Source: Ophiodon elongatus
Taxonomy: Eukaryota > Chordata > Actinopteri > Perciformes > Hexagrammidae
Assembly: GCA_016806645.1 (NCBI GenBank)
Contig: JACSYO010000548.1
Span: 372,001-436,000 of the forward strand
Length of the DNA stretch: 64,000 bases
Reading direction: 5' to 3'
In this document: positions 22,285-34,532 of the stretch, piece by piece
Numbering within the stretch: position 1 is the first letter of the stretch
How the letters are laid out: each line of letters begins with the position of its first letter
Translations under genes and position numbers: made by a program
Notes under the pieces: model-generated
Seen by the model: the letters and a program-made list of their open reading frames with translations, nothing else
Databases searched by the model: none
Told to the model about the DNA's origin: nothing

Positions 22285-22411
22285 GTTAAGAATAGATGGA
22301 GCTATGATACAACTGCAATTTCTGGGGAGCACGGAGATAGGAGTTTCCACAGCACAAACGGACAAAAGCAAATAAAGCCATTTAACTTCTTCTACCTGTC
22401 TACCTGGAGAG
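22285..22411 (+). other. Candidate 127-bp exon, unproven
   Basis: A strong polypyrimidine tract ending TTTTTTTCAG precedes 127 bp that are open in exactly one frame, followed by the donor GAGAG|GTAAAT. The frame reads VKNRWSYDTTAISGEHGD then RSFHSTNGQKQ and onward, with ordinary protein-like composition. I do not recognise the family. Exit phase 1 is compatible with one open frame of the candidate exon at 58034. No neighbouring exon supports it, so chance remains likely. Confidence 0.22.
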
Positions 22412-22437
22412 GTAAATACATAAATGTTTGGGCATTC

Positions 22438-22461
22438 TCACACACACACACACACACACAC
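22438..22461. repeat. (CA)n microsatellite
   Basis: About 12 CA units just after the candidate exon. Confidence 0.95.
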
Positions 22462-22774
22462 GTAGCTAAGCAAGCAAACTGGGGAGAGGCTGGATACAAC
22501 ATACATTGCATTCACTCTAGCCTCTGCATTATGTCGGCAGAGTCTCATTAACGTGCACTTTTTGAGACAAGTATTGGGTGGGGAAATGGTAGATTTCTTT
22601 TGGTTGGCTTTATTAGTTCCAGGGTTATGACCGTTTCTCATTGTGTGGCTCCGAGCAAGATGCCGGACCCCTTGTGCTGTGTGTTTGGTGTTTGTGTTTG
22701 AGTGTTTGGAGGTGCGTAGGCATCATTATGACCTATTCCAATTATGAAAAGCCAATGTTGAAATGGCTACTGGG

Positions 22775-23130
22775 AGTTAAAGGGTTACTTCAGTGTTTTT
22801 CAACCCGGATCCTATTTTCCCATGTTTTTGTGTCAAAGTGACTAATAGGGACAGCACTTTTTTGAATTGTTCAGTGTTAAGCAAGAAGGCTGCAGACTGC
22901 AGCCACTAAACGGGCTGCAATGTTATCGCTCGGGGCAACTCGGCACTGTCAATGTACCAGTTAAAATGCTTTTTATGCCACTGCCAGGAAAGGTAAGGAA
23001 AAAAGGTTTTATTTATCTGTAGGGTCCTTTCCATAATGTTTGTCAGACACTTAAAGTAACAATCTCAGCCTGTCAGTTGCAAAAATAAGCAATTTTATGC
23101 AACCATTTCTGCTCCAAAAATGGTGCCTGT
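22775..23130. mobile_element. Teleost MITE fragment
   Basis: The series GGGTTACTTCAGTG, CCTATTTTCCCATG, GTGACTAATAGGGACA, TTATCGCTCGGGGCAACTC and ATGCCACTGCCAGGAAAGG follows a well-known percomorph interspersed repeat in order and spacing, continuing weakly to GCTCCAAAAATGG. It has no coding capacity. Right end uncertain. Confidence 0.7.
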
Positions 23131-25120
23131 GATACTCACTGCTGAACCAAGTTATGTTTTCTTGTCTTTGACTGGCTTGTCTTATACACTGCAAATTATG
23201 GACTCTGACTTTGTAATGACATGTCAGTCTAAATTTGACAACATTAAAAAGGTGTGATTGCATGCATTATGCAATTTCTGCACATATCACTATCACTTTG
23301 TATTTTTTTTTCAGGGAAAAACATGTTGTTGAAGTTATTCCTGGTTTTAATGTAGAAGAAAACTGACAGTCGTGAATAGATCTACTCTTTGATTAACTGA
23401 CATTTAAGTATAAGCAGTGCTATCATAAGCATATTGCTTGTCAGTTTTTAGCACGTAACTTTATTTTAAATTCTAGTCATGATCCGTAAGTTTAAATGAT
23501 GCCAAAATACACCAGGACAACTGTCAGAGAACATTTACAATATTTTCATTTGATGTCATGATGTTGCAACAAAAATCAAGATATTTTGGGCTTTAAAATT
23601 TCACATCATATCTTCAAAGAAATGCTGAAGCTTTCACATATTGGACTAAAAGGACATATTAGCATGGCAGAGTTCAATACTGATACTCCCTGTGAAGGAA
23701 AATATCTTCATCGTGAAGGGTTATGTTACTTCATCTGTGTCTAGTTACGTTTAATCGCCCAACGGCTGGTCAGCAGTTAGTACTGTACCAGTTAAAAGGG
23801 AACCAAAGAAAGCTGAATTACTAAGATGCGTATGCTGCAACACTGAAAAAAAGCAACAACCCAAAAATCTGCTGCCAAACTCAGACTCACTTATCCTAAG
23901 ATAACCAACCTTGCTGCATCACTCGCCAGGCAGACAATCATGTCAAGCTCTCATATCGGTTGATTTATATTCAAATCCTCCCGGTCCTGTATGTGTGCTT
24001 CAAAACCAGGTCTCCCAACAAACAGACCACTATAATCACTTAATGGGTTTTCTCACATCGCTCCCTCGCTTCAGACTATCACTCGAGTCTTGACTCAGCA
24101 CTAATCTGCGGGCATGAACAAAATAAAACCCTTTCTTTCTCTCACAGGGAGGAAACAAATATTTAGAAATGTCATCCCCCAAAATGATGCAGACATGCCA
24201 TAACTCAACCTCATTTGGCCACTCTGGAATAAATGGGATCGACTTGGAGGGTTGGGGCCTTTCAATTTCAGAAGTTTTGACCTTTAATTAGACAGCTTCA
24301 TCGGACCAATTAGTGTAAAATACCAAAACAGTGTGACATTTTATTTTGCCCCAGTATGAGTTGTCAAATCAGGGCAGTTTCTTTGACATTATGTATTTGA
24401 TAAAAACCATAGTTGGTCATTTTAACACTTCAGTATGGTCAGTCACTGTATATTGAACCCTAGTGTTCAATAACCCGTTGGCTGTGGTACCACTGCACTT
24501 CAGGAGTCTCGCACTGGACCAGAGTTTCGAAGTCTAAGGGGGGACTTGACGCAGCCTTGGCAGGAATGGCAGAATTAAAGGTGAGGCAGGCCACCACAAG
24601 TATCCTACTGATACCAAAGCCAATAAACACTCCCTGCTCCCTGCTGGAGACCAGCCAATACCACAGGGAAGCAGCAGGATTAAAAGGTCTCCTGAACGAT
24701 TGATAGGGCAAGGTGGACTCAGCAAAGTGTGTACAATGACACATGCTGTGTCGCCCTGGATTAACAGTGGTGTGTAATGTTTTTCAGCTGAAAACACTTA
24801 TTATTGCTGCATTATTCGAATCCTTCAACAGAATGCAGGGGAAATAAGTCTTTCATCATGTTTCAAGCAAAGAACTCTCACCCCAATGCTCCTAAGCTTC
24901 AGACTGTGTTGCTATACGTACCTATAGCGACAGTTTTGAACGTGTTTGGGACAGCTTGTCAGTTTCCACTCCTTACATGCATAGTGTCTTTTTAAAATAT
25001 ACTTTGGGAGGGAGAATGGGTTGGTTTCAAACTCCTCACAAAATAGTTGGTGTTGCTAGTAGTAAAATAGGCCACCTGACTGTGTACAGGGCAAAGGAAG
25101 CTTTGCTATATGCTGTTAAG
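23131..25120. other. Non-coding stretch
   Basis: Unique AT-rich DNA. Two overlapping minus-strand frames near 24460-24800 have no recognisable content and are judged chance. Confidence 0.5.
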
Positions 25121-25240
25121 GTTTCTTACTTTTTTCTCCCCGTAAAGGTTTTCCCCCTATAGATGTGAGGTCCCGAGACAGAGGATGTTGTATGTGTACA
25201 GATTGTAAAGCCCTCTGAGGCAAATTTGAATTAAAGGCCA
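25121..25240 (+). mobile_element. Fragment of teleost repeat with 'GTAAAGCCCTCTGAGG' tail
   Basis: GATGTTGTATGTGTACAG followed by ATTGTAAAGCCCTCTGAGGC and AAATTTGAATT matches the 3' part of a common teleost repeat that normally ends in a GAATTGAATTGA-type tail, missing here. Assignment from memory. Confidence 0.5.
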
Positions 25241-25740
25241 AACCAGTAGTTTTGTGACTATAAACTCCACATGTATCATTTAAGAGTTTAACTAATGGAC
25301 AGTTTAACAGCATAGACATTCTGCAGAATCAGTATTGTTAATCAATACCATTGCTTTCAAAAATGATTCTTGACTTTAAGTTTTCAAAAAGCAGCACCGT
25401 GTGTGTATTGTCAGTATCATAAACCTTTAAAGGTTTCTCAGTTCTAAGAAATGGTATGTGATTAATAGGGCTTTGTGCCATCAATTTTTTTTAACTGCTG
25501 AATATACTCAAATATTTTTTGCATGAATTTGTTCGAAAGGACTGCTGCACCAGAATAAAAAAGACCTTGTGTCTGTATTTGTAACTGTATTAATCACTAA
25601 TCATCAATGCCCTGCTGCAGTTGTCGTGACATACCTAAAAGGCATTGAAAAAGAGCATGTGAGTGAGAGGCAGTGCGCTTTTCAATTTGAATAAATAGAA
25701 TGGAGGAGAAGTGGAATTATTAATATTAACAATGGTAACT
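25241..25740. other. Non-coding stretch
   Basis: Unique AT-rich sequence with nothing recognised. Confidence 0.5.
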
Positions 25741-25878
25741 GTGAGCTCGATTGGACTGGTTACAGCGCATGCTGTATAACTGCTATGTCCAGGGTTTGAG
25801 TCCGGCCTTGGGACCTTTGTTACATGTCATACCTCTCCTCTCCCCTATTTCACACTGGAAAATACAAAAAAATATTGA
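25741..25878 (+). mobile_element. tRNA-derived SINE
   Basis: The head carries a degenerate pol III A box (GAGCTCGATTGGACTGG with GTTACAGCGCATGC) and a clear B box GGTTTGAGTCC at 25793-25803. It is followed by the typical percomorph SINE body GGGACCTTTGTTACATGTC and a CT-rich stretch. The A-rich end (25858-25875) is shortened. The tRNA-like part is not a functional tRNA gene: it cannot form a full cloverleaf and lacks a mature 3' end. Confidence 0.8.
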
Positions 25879-28085
25879 ATTAGTAATATAATAAACTTTT
25901 TTTCAGACCAGTACAATTTTAGTTTAAAATTGCTGGCTTTTAAAAGACCAAACATGTGATTCATCTTGAAGCTATGCCTCTGTTTAATAAAAATGTTTAT
26001 TCCAGAGCACTGTTGCTACACAGTTGCTTCAGTGGACACACTGCGCTTCCACTGACGCCTTTCAAAGGCTCTGCCAATCTTAAGTGTGACCCTGTAATTA
26101 ATCTCCGCTTCCCAGATAGAGCTGAACACATTCAATTATTCTAACACCTTTGTAAACTAGCCTTTTCACTACAGGAAGGTCTGAATGTGACCTTGAAATG
26201 CCATTTCGCACATCCCCTTGAGTCCTACTTAGCACTTTACTTTTAAGGCTATTGACACAAAGTTGTGGCATTAAAGGACTTTGAGACAAACACGCTGCAT
26301 AATTGCTTTTCTAAGGAACCCTTTTTTGAAGTCTCAAGGGTTCTAATGCAATTCCCATGATAGTGCCATTATCTAACATTGCTTTCACCTTCCTTCTGTG
26401 ATATGCTCAGAGCTGCAAGTAATCATAGGGTAGAGGAAAAGATTAGAAGCCGCTGCTGTGAGGGTTCTGGTCTGCCATCACCTTGATGCATCTCTTTTGC
26501 AAATGATTCATTGGCCTTCACTCTTTTTCAATGATCCCCTTTCCAGATCATTAAAGCACCTTTGGCTTGAACTGTGGTGTGGCACACATCATCCAAAGCA
26601 CACCCCCGCCCACTGACCCGCACCTCCAGTATCGAGAAGCCATCCCTCACACACTGCAAAAACAACAGCCAACAAATCGCTTCTCCATAGGGAGCGAACA
26701 ACCCTTTCACAATCAATGCTATTTTCCTCAGATGCGACACATTAGTTACTGCCACTTGGCACCACGGCAGGTTGTTTGTCAACCAGCTGGTTCATGTATG
26801 CTTTCAGCGAGGCTGTATTTACGAGTTCCAGGTTTTCCAGTGAAAAGCAGCAAAGAGACTGAAGGCTCATCTCGACATTAAAGCGGACATGATGAAGAAT
26901 CTAACGTTACATGTGCTATTGAACATTCACGGAGAATAAATAAATCTTCTGCATGCAGGTACCTCAGAATGATGTCAACTCAATAAGTATGCTGGAAGAC
27001 CACACACCACGCTGCAAGTTACTGACTGTGGGTCTAACGTATTATCCCTGTGATCTGTGTCTTATATTGTCGCCAGGAAACACAGTGTTCTTCCCGTTGG
27101 TCGTCTTCATCAAACTCACTCACCAACAGTACTGGGACACCTAGTCTCATTAAACCAATGTGCTGCTCGCTGTAACTTGCCACGCTTAGTTGCCAGCAGA
27201 CAAAATAATTGGCCATATCAATTAGGGTCTGCTTACTGTCTCACCATCACACTGGCACACTTCACCGCTCTCCAGGGTGGGAAAGAACAAAGGATGTCCA
27301 GCTCCAGCCGAGTAAAGCTACAAGCGGTAATTTTAGAACAAATTATGTGTTCATTTAGAGGGTTTTTTTGTCTCTGGAATAAGGGCATACGAAGCACAGT
27401 TACTACTCAATTTCAGTTCTGGTGAATTTTAATTATCTCAGCAAAGTTTTTCTGTGGAATCTGCAGCCTCCAAAAACAATTTATTCAAAGGTGTGCATTC
27501 TTTAAAAACAACTGTCAATAGTTTCTGATTGAGCTTTTGTGTACAGAAAGTGAAAAAAGTGTGAGGAATGCAAAACATAACTTATTTTAACCTTCTATAG
27601 GAGATTTTCGTTTGTCACAGATAAAAAAAAAAAGCAATTTCTTGACTCCTCTGTTTTTCTCTTACTTACTCTTGACCTTGAAGAGGAATATCGTTGATCA
27701 TTGTATCTTTTATTCCTACCCGTCTACCCCAGCTTGAGAAAATGGGTTACTGCTCACCATCTATTTGCTGTTATTTGTTTGTCTTTCCCTTCGTATAAGT
27801 GAGTGAGACCGAGCAAGAGAGGAGGTTTAATTTCCGCTACGTCTATCATATGTAATTTTCAGTCATCAGTTTTGATCAGTATGCAGGAAAATCATAATTA
27901 ATCCAGGAATCACAGAACTGAAACATACAGTCCTTCACGAATGTGTCATGCAATCAACACCTTGAAGTTGTTTGTTTAATTGTTTATTTATTCATGATTT
28001 ATCCCATTGTGACATACAGAACATATGTAATGTTAAATCAATAGAATTTCAGTCAAAACTATGTGTGCCTGTGCCAAAGAGGTGT
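25879..28085. other. Non-coding stretch with possible regulatory block
   Basis: No exon accepted. The part at 26340-26570 has balanced composition, a TTTTGCAAATGATTCATTGG word with an octamer-like core and several CATTAAAG/ATGATT words, and reads like conserved regulatory DNA. The 122-residue frame at 27057-27425 has no recognisable domain. Confidence 0.45.
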
Positions 28086-28093
28086 TTGATTGT

Positions 28094-28131
28094 GGGGTGG
28101 GTGGGTGTGTGGGGGGGGGGGACACCCCCCC
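28094..28131 (+). other. G-quadruplex motif with G/C hairpin
   Basis: GGGG, GGG, GGG and a run of eleven G separated by one to five bases meet the four-run pattern. The G run is then followed by ACA and seven C, so a G/C hairpin can compete. Such tracts are prone to assembly error, so the exact run lengths are uncertain. Confidence 0.7.
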
Positions 28132-29856
28132 AGGTAAATAGGGTAAACAATTGACTAGATATCACCATGAACCATATAATATTTTCCGCATTGTTTATTC
28201 ACAAAAAAGCAATTGTGTTCACCTTCCCCACTTAAGGGTAACCAAGCAAAACAGGCCAATTTCTTTGCATTCTTACAAATGGGGGTGTATTTATGTCATG
28301 CCAGAATAAATAATACTTTGGATGGAAAATTAATTATAGAGGAAATGTGCACAGCAGTTGACCCTTTTAGGTCATTCCAGGTAGTAGTCACAACGGAAAT
28401 TACCAGCCAGAAACATTCTCAGCATAGCCCACTATTATGACAAATATTGATGACCTTGGCATGATGGCTCCAAAGCTACTTTCCTGTCCAATCAAAAAGC
28501 CAAGAGGCCAAAGATGAAAAAAACAACTTACAGCACCCCTTTGAGTTAATATGGAGATAAAGCCATGACATAAGTTAATACATTGACACGGGCATAATGT
28601 AACACATTTACTGTATACAGCATATGGTAAGGTAAACTGATCACTATCATATGAGGGCAGGCTGGTGTGGTGCTTCAATGCATTCACCTCTGCAACTCAG
28701 ATTTTTCTGGCAGTTAACAGTTTAATAGATTTACAGAACTGAGTATTCAGAGAGACCTCTCTTTTATGTGACTGGTTGTGTAGCGAGAGCAGATGACCAC
28801 CTATGAGCTGCATTTCTGCAAACGTTTCCCTTTTCACTTCAGGGGGTTAACAGGCTAAAATGAGTCCCAGCATATGAATTGGAAAGGCAAGAGACAGGAT
28901 CTGCATAGCTGAAGTATAGAAAAAGTAAGTATGATGTTCAGAGGGAGCTTAGTGAGGTGAAACTCTTCATGTGGAATATTCTGTACAATGGATGCAATAA
29001 ACTGTGCCTCACAGATGAAGAAAAATAAATGGGGAAAACTAGGAATGTTAAGAAAAATAAAGGCCACACAGAAAGACAATATAAAACTACCGTCCTCATT
29101 TGTAACATGGCAGGTAATATCAGGCAGCAGCTCAGGAGTCAGGGGAATGGGAAGATTTAATTGAATGAGCCCAACTAAAAAGGAAAGTACGTCATGCCAA
29201 AAACTATTACAAATGCCACATGAAGTGCATCATAGGTTTTGAGGTGTCTTTCCGAGGCAGGTGGGAGAGGCCATATTTTGAAGAATGAAGCGAGGTCCCA
29301 CCAGAGACGACCCAAATTATCACGCTTTTGTGTGTGTTTGCGCAGAGGTGGGTTTGAGGTGCGTGGGCACATTAATCAGGTTACAGAAATAGAATAGTTT
29401 GCTCCTGTGTCATAGAAAATCATGCCATTAGTGGAGGCAAGGTGGGTACTGATGAAAATAAATAAGTCTATTCTCCCCTTCTTTAAAAGAAGACGAGAAA
29501 AACAAATCATGAGCACACGGCCACTTCCTGTTTCCACTGGACCACATCCCTCACTGATAGCTGAGGTTCGCTCATGCATTATGACGGAAATTCACCAACA
29601 AAACCAGTAAAACAACTCAAAAAAAGAGTGAACACTGTGGCCTGCGTTTTCTGTCAGGGCTTACCTTTAAATACAAATAAATGAGGCATTCTGAGCCTGT
29701 AAGCACAGCATTTGGAAGTGAACGATTTATTCAAAAATAAAAAAAACAATCATGGACAGCTAGGTGACCTGGAAAAAAGAGATACCGACCCATAACCAAA
29801 AGATATAAAAGCTAGATCAAATTGACAACAGCCCATGTATCCATTGTGATGGCCCC

Positions 29857-29859
<3 letters not shown>
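28132..29859. other. Non-coding stretch
   Basis: Unique AT-rich sequence; no repeat family or exon recognised. Confidence 0.5.

Positions 29860-29914
<55 letters not shown>
29860..29914. repeat. (GT)n microsatellite, 55 bp
   Basis: About 27 uninterrupted GT units. Confidence 0.97.
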
Positions 29915-29917
<3 letters not shown>

Positions 29918-30221
29918 TGCATCAGTTACTTGGTCTACCTATGTTGTTTTCAAGGTGCCAGAGGAGCCTGATATAGTGTCTAGCCAGATCTGAAGTACCT
30001 CTGCCCAGTGATGCACAGGAAATAAAAGGCTGACTCGCTTCATTTTATACTTCACAACACCTCACACAACTTTATCCCCACACTTCCAAGTATACACTAC
30101 TGATGTCACTGACTAACACACCTCACCTCAATTTGCTCCTCATCTTGTCTATAATAAATAACTTATATTATTTGGCACTTTGTGTCTGTTCCTGTGATGT
30201 GACACCATCGACAACTATACC

Positions 30222-30315
30222 CGGTGAAAGTGTCCTTGACCTTGAACAAGATACTAAAATCCAACAGGCTCAATCATTGTAAATCAAGGTTGATAAGAAC
30301 ATCAGTCAAATGTCA
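30222..30315 (+). mobile_element. SINE-like 3' fragment
   Basis: GTGTCCTTGACC, GAACAAGATACT and TTGATAAGAACATCAGTCAAATG follow the order of the conserved tail region of vertebrate tRNA-derived SINEs (GTGTCCTTGGGCAAGACACT ... GATAAAAGCATCAGCTAAATG). Diverged and truncated. Confidence 0.45.
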
Positions 30316-33300
30316 AAGACAAAATGAACATAATCAAAATCATGTGTCAAGAAGGGCTTATCAACAAATCTCAATGGAAAGATAGAATTACTGCCTGGCG
30401 GGTTGTTCGCGTCCGCTAACCAGTCATGTTGCAGCTTCCATCCCTGTCTGTCCGAAATGTCTTCACCTCATCATTCTATCCTAGTAGACATTCGTTTGAA
30501 ACTGTCATGATTAGAATATGAATTATTGAGTTGTGACCAAAAGCGTGTTTTGTGAGGTCCCAGTGAGGTCCCAGTTTCCTTTGACACGGCCACGGCATAC
30601 AAAAACCCTCTTATTGAGCTTACTGAACAAAGCCATAAAGTGTCGTTATCACAACACACAGGATATCAAATCAGTTGTGGAGTTATTTGGGTTTACCTTC
30701 AGAGATTTGTATTTTTGCTATTCAACTCACTTTACTGTAACTGCAATTCATAACTGTGCATATGATTTTCCACCGTGACTCTGTAACTCTGTTTCTTGCT
30801 AAACTGCATCTGCTCTCATCCACTCCAAGCCATTTCTCGTCAGTTAAAGGCATCAATATTTCATGTACAATCAGCTCTAGACCATTACAGCCAACCTTGG
30901 ATGAAGCTCAGTAGTGTAATCTTTGGCAGCGTGGTGCATCCAGCAATGTGAAGGGCGATGACCTTCACGCACTGATGCTTTGCAATCATTTTAAAAGCAG
31001 AATCACACCACAACAGCGTACATGAGATAAGACCAAACCTTTAAAAGAGGAAGTTGCCGCTCATCCTTGAGCACAAAATCTGTTCGCAAACTGAACTCCA
31101 AATATTCGACAACTCTGCTCAATTCAACGCAGCTGCACTTTTTTGAACTTGTGACTAAACGAGAAGAAAAAGAAAATCCCGTTGCCAAGTGCAATTTTGC
31201 ATTAATTCAGCAAACGCATTGACGTCCTACTGTCAGTTCTTCTGAGCAAGATCTGTGCAGAAATAATTACAAAAGCTATTTCATATTTAAGATAAATTAC
31301 TATTGAATATCCATTTAGAGGACCATTAAAACATACATCAGAAGGAATATAGATTAATTCCCAGGGACATTTTTATAGCACTCCACACATAGAAATTGTC
31401 GCAAAACATTATGTATTTGCATTTCTTGTCCCACTGAGTGTCAATGAGTGTGCTGACTTTAACACTAAAATCACTTCAAATCCCAGTCATGCTCTTATTA
31501 GAGAAAAGCTTTTGTGTATCTTCAAAATTCCAATCGCAAACACCCCAACATGAATACACGGTGAGTTGCCATGGTAACTGTCACCACTCTGCATCCATTC
31601 AAATGCATACGTTTGAAAGCATTCACTAAGTTACCTTGTCAGCTTGTGCCCTTGCTTCTTTGCTTCGCGTGTTCTGTTAACGTGGCGTTTGTGCTCATAT
31701 ACATATGTGCAGTTGGTGTGCATTCTGGAGGACAATGGTACTAGAGCACTTATGCACCACAAAGCTGTGCCCTGAAAATCCTTTTATATGATAGCAGTAT
31801 GGCCCCTGCATCCTGTGGAAAGCTGACCTTGGATTCTTGTTTTGCGCTTAGCAGCAAGGATTAGAGGAAATCTTCAACAAACACACGTTCTGCTTTGAGA
31901 GATCTGGGCCTATTTTGCCTCAGCTTTATTTAAAAAATGCAAAAGGCTACTTTTGAACTGCAATCTGTGGCTATTGACAGCAGGGGAAAATACAAGGGGT
32001 TAATTTTTCTCTTATCGTTTTCTTTTCGTGCAAAAAGTAGGTCGAGCTGAAAGGCACAGCATCTTACTGATATTCAGTTCTGGGAGAAGAAAAGACTTTC
32101 CAAAAGTCAAGCTAGACTCGTGACCTCCCCATAAATTAATGAACCTATTTTTGACTAGCCTTTTAGCTCTCTGTCGCTGCCATAGCTGCCTTTTTATGCC
32201 ACGAAGTAATGAACTCCATGTCCTAGATGACATTTGGATTGGACAAAGTAAACATCTATTGATTTGTCATTAACAGCATAAAACCAAAACATGTAGATTT
32301 TCCACATTCCCCACATACTGTGTGAAATGCAGATTCTGTTTGATGGACCTCAACTGTGTGAACTATATGTTCTTAAATCTAGATGTGGACAGTGAAAGCT
32401 GCACAGAAAGTAATGATTAAGGTTATATTCGAGGTTCAGGCAAGCCAAAGTAACAGCGGTAATAAGGGGATGTTACATTTCACAAATAAATGTTATACTT
32501 TAGAAAACTAGCCCTACAACAACAACAATTGGTAAAGGTGGGGACGATTTTTTTTAAGTGGGATGTGAACTTGGATATTTGGAGTTGAAGACATATGTTC
32601 ACGCCAATCCTTGGTCAAAGGATTGACGGTAAAAGTGTCATGGCACTTCCTTGTCAGACCACTAATGCACTGCATGAACATGCTTTTGGAACATCTTATA
32701 ATCACTGAAGCACACTTTACAATTTTTCGATATGTGAAACTGCTTTGATTATCTCTTCACGCTTGGAAGTTATTTTAATATGTCACACTTGAAAAGCTAA
32801 TGCATTCCTTGAGAGGCAGTTGTCCAGGCTACAGCTCACACCTTCAAATAAATGTACAATAGAAATGTTGGTATATGGCTATTTAACATTCTACATGTTG
32901 CATTTCATGTTTCTGAATTTTTAAGAAGACAATTTATTTTAAGTCTGATGCCTCCCGTTGCTTACAAGATGTTACTATTCCCCTCAATAACCCAAGTGGG
33001 ACGATAAGGACAGTGAAAGCCCTTGATAACAGACAGTATGCATTCAATAAAAGCTTGCATGACGCCAAAGCTCTGCGGCTAGAATACTGGAACAGGAGTA
33101 AACACTGGTGGTGGCCCTGGCATATTTAATGCCTTGGGCAAGGTCATGAATGAAAGATTTCCATTTGTTACTGAGGTGAAAGTCTAAGTTTTTTCAGTTT
33201 TTTTCTTTTTGTTGAAACGCGCTTGCTTTGGGAACATGCGTTGTGTTGACAACCTTTGATATCACCCAAACTCTGGAGAGCAGTACTTTATGACAAACAA

Positions 33301-33959
33301 ACATGCCTCCCCCATCTGTCAAGTCAACTGAATACACCAGTGAGCACAGAGCGCAAGTGGTGAGTGGGAGGCGGGAGGGACATATGTGGAAAAAAAGCAC
33401 ATGAAATAAAAAGGATCTTTCTTCGTGACTGGCAATATAACAAAGTTATAGAGTTTAATTCCTATACAAATGCCATTCAAATAATTTGTTTAATGAAGAA
33501 GTCCACTTACAGTGTTCATTTAAGGCCTTTTCATACATGACAACATATGGAAAATTAAATGAAGAATTCGATTTTTTACTTTGCCTTGCCACCAGCCATC
33601 TGTGTCCGACTGGCTACTTGAGGCTAGTGCTGTTCCAAGTCCAAAGGTTTGAGTGCTGCTCTCCAGAGTCCCGAACAAGTCATAATGTACTCTTCACCAC
33701 ATGTAATGCCATTTGCCCACACATTTTCCATTCTGCAATTCAAGTTTTCTTAACCCCAACATATATTTTTTGTACGTGGACAAAATTATCTGTGGTATCA
33801 ATTTTTCCAACTACTGCTCAGTAACATTAGTTCTTCATGGTTCTCTCCTGCAACTTAATTGGATGCCATTGGATCGATTAAAACAAAGTGGATCCGGGGA
33901 ATTACATGTCAACTTTCTGTAAATTAGTAGCCCTAGTGTAAATTGATTCAGTAAATAAC
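30316..33959. other. Non-coding stretch
   Basis: About 3.6 kb of unique sequence. An RFX X-box lies at 31565 (separate entry). An 11-bp tandem pair TGAGGTCCCAG lies near 30552-30575. No coding exon recognised. Confidence 0.45.
31565..31578. promoter_or_regulatory. Palindromic RFX X-box
   Basis: GTTGCCATGGTAAC matches the symmetric RFX X-box consensus GTYNCCATRGNAAC at both half-sites. RFX factors drive ciliary and some neuronal genes, but an isolated X-box without an adjacent promoter may equally be an enhancer site or chance. Confidence 0.5.
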
Positions 33960-34016
33960 GGTAAATTAAGTCATGCGTTGCACACTTTTTGAATAACGTA
34001 CTTTGTTATATTCAGG

Positions 34017-34051
<35 letters not shown>

Positions 34052-34532
34052 TGTTGTTTAGCTGTGTCTGACTGATTTATATATTTCACATACTCTGCAT
34101 GCTTTTATGTTCTGTGCCTCTGACATTGATGTTTTTTAGTGTCTAACAATGCAGCATAATCTTGTCTTTAGTCCATTCTATTTTAACATAGTTATCCCTC
34201 ATTTTATTTGCTTTGTGTGTGTTGAATTTGTGAGTCTCTGTGTTGCATGTCTTGTTAGTACTTGACAATGTCTAAGAGTCTCCTGAATGATGATACTACG
34301 TATATTAATATTCTCACTATATTCATTGTTTGTGCACGCATTGTAAAGCGTCAATATTGTATAACTTTGTATATTTAATCTTAATTCTGTTTTTAGGTTT
34401 GTTTTGTAACATCTGCCTCTCGGGACTACAGATGAAAAATAGCCTCTTGGCTAACTCTGGTGCATTTACAGAAATGTTTTTATTAATGTGCACTGTTCCC
34501 TTATCAAATAAACCATTAAAAAAAAAAAAAAA
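33960..34532 (+). mobile_element. LINE 3' UTR and poly(A) end (L2/CR1-like)
   Basis: The last 135 bp (from TTTTGTAACATCTGCC through GGGACTACAGATGAAAAAT, TTGGCTAACTCTGG, TTAATGTGCACTGTTCCC and CAAATAAA to an A run at 34518-34532) match the conserved 3' tail of a teleost L2/CR1-type LINE. The T/G-rich sequence upstream, including the TG run at 34021-34049, is probably its 3' UTR; no reverse transcriptase frame remains. The copy is 5'-truncated. The same tail occurs in antisense near 51.3 kb. Confidence 0.7.
34021..34049. repeat. (TG)n microsatellite
   Basis: About 14 TG units within the probable LINE 3' UTR. Confidence 0.95.

Noticed and set aside
25741..25810. tRNA gene
   Set aside because: A and B boxes are present but the body continues into a SINE and no cloverleaf can be completed.
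27057..27425. 122-residue open frame on plus
   Set aside because: No recognisable domain or flanking splice sites; length is within the range expected by chance in 64 kb.
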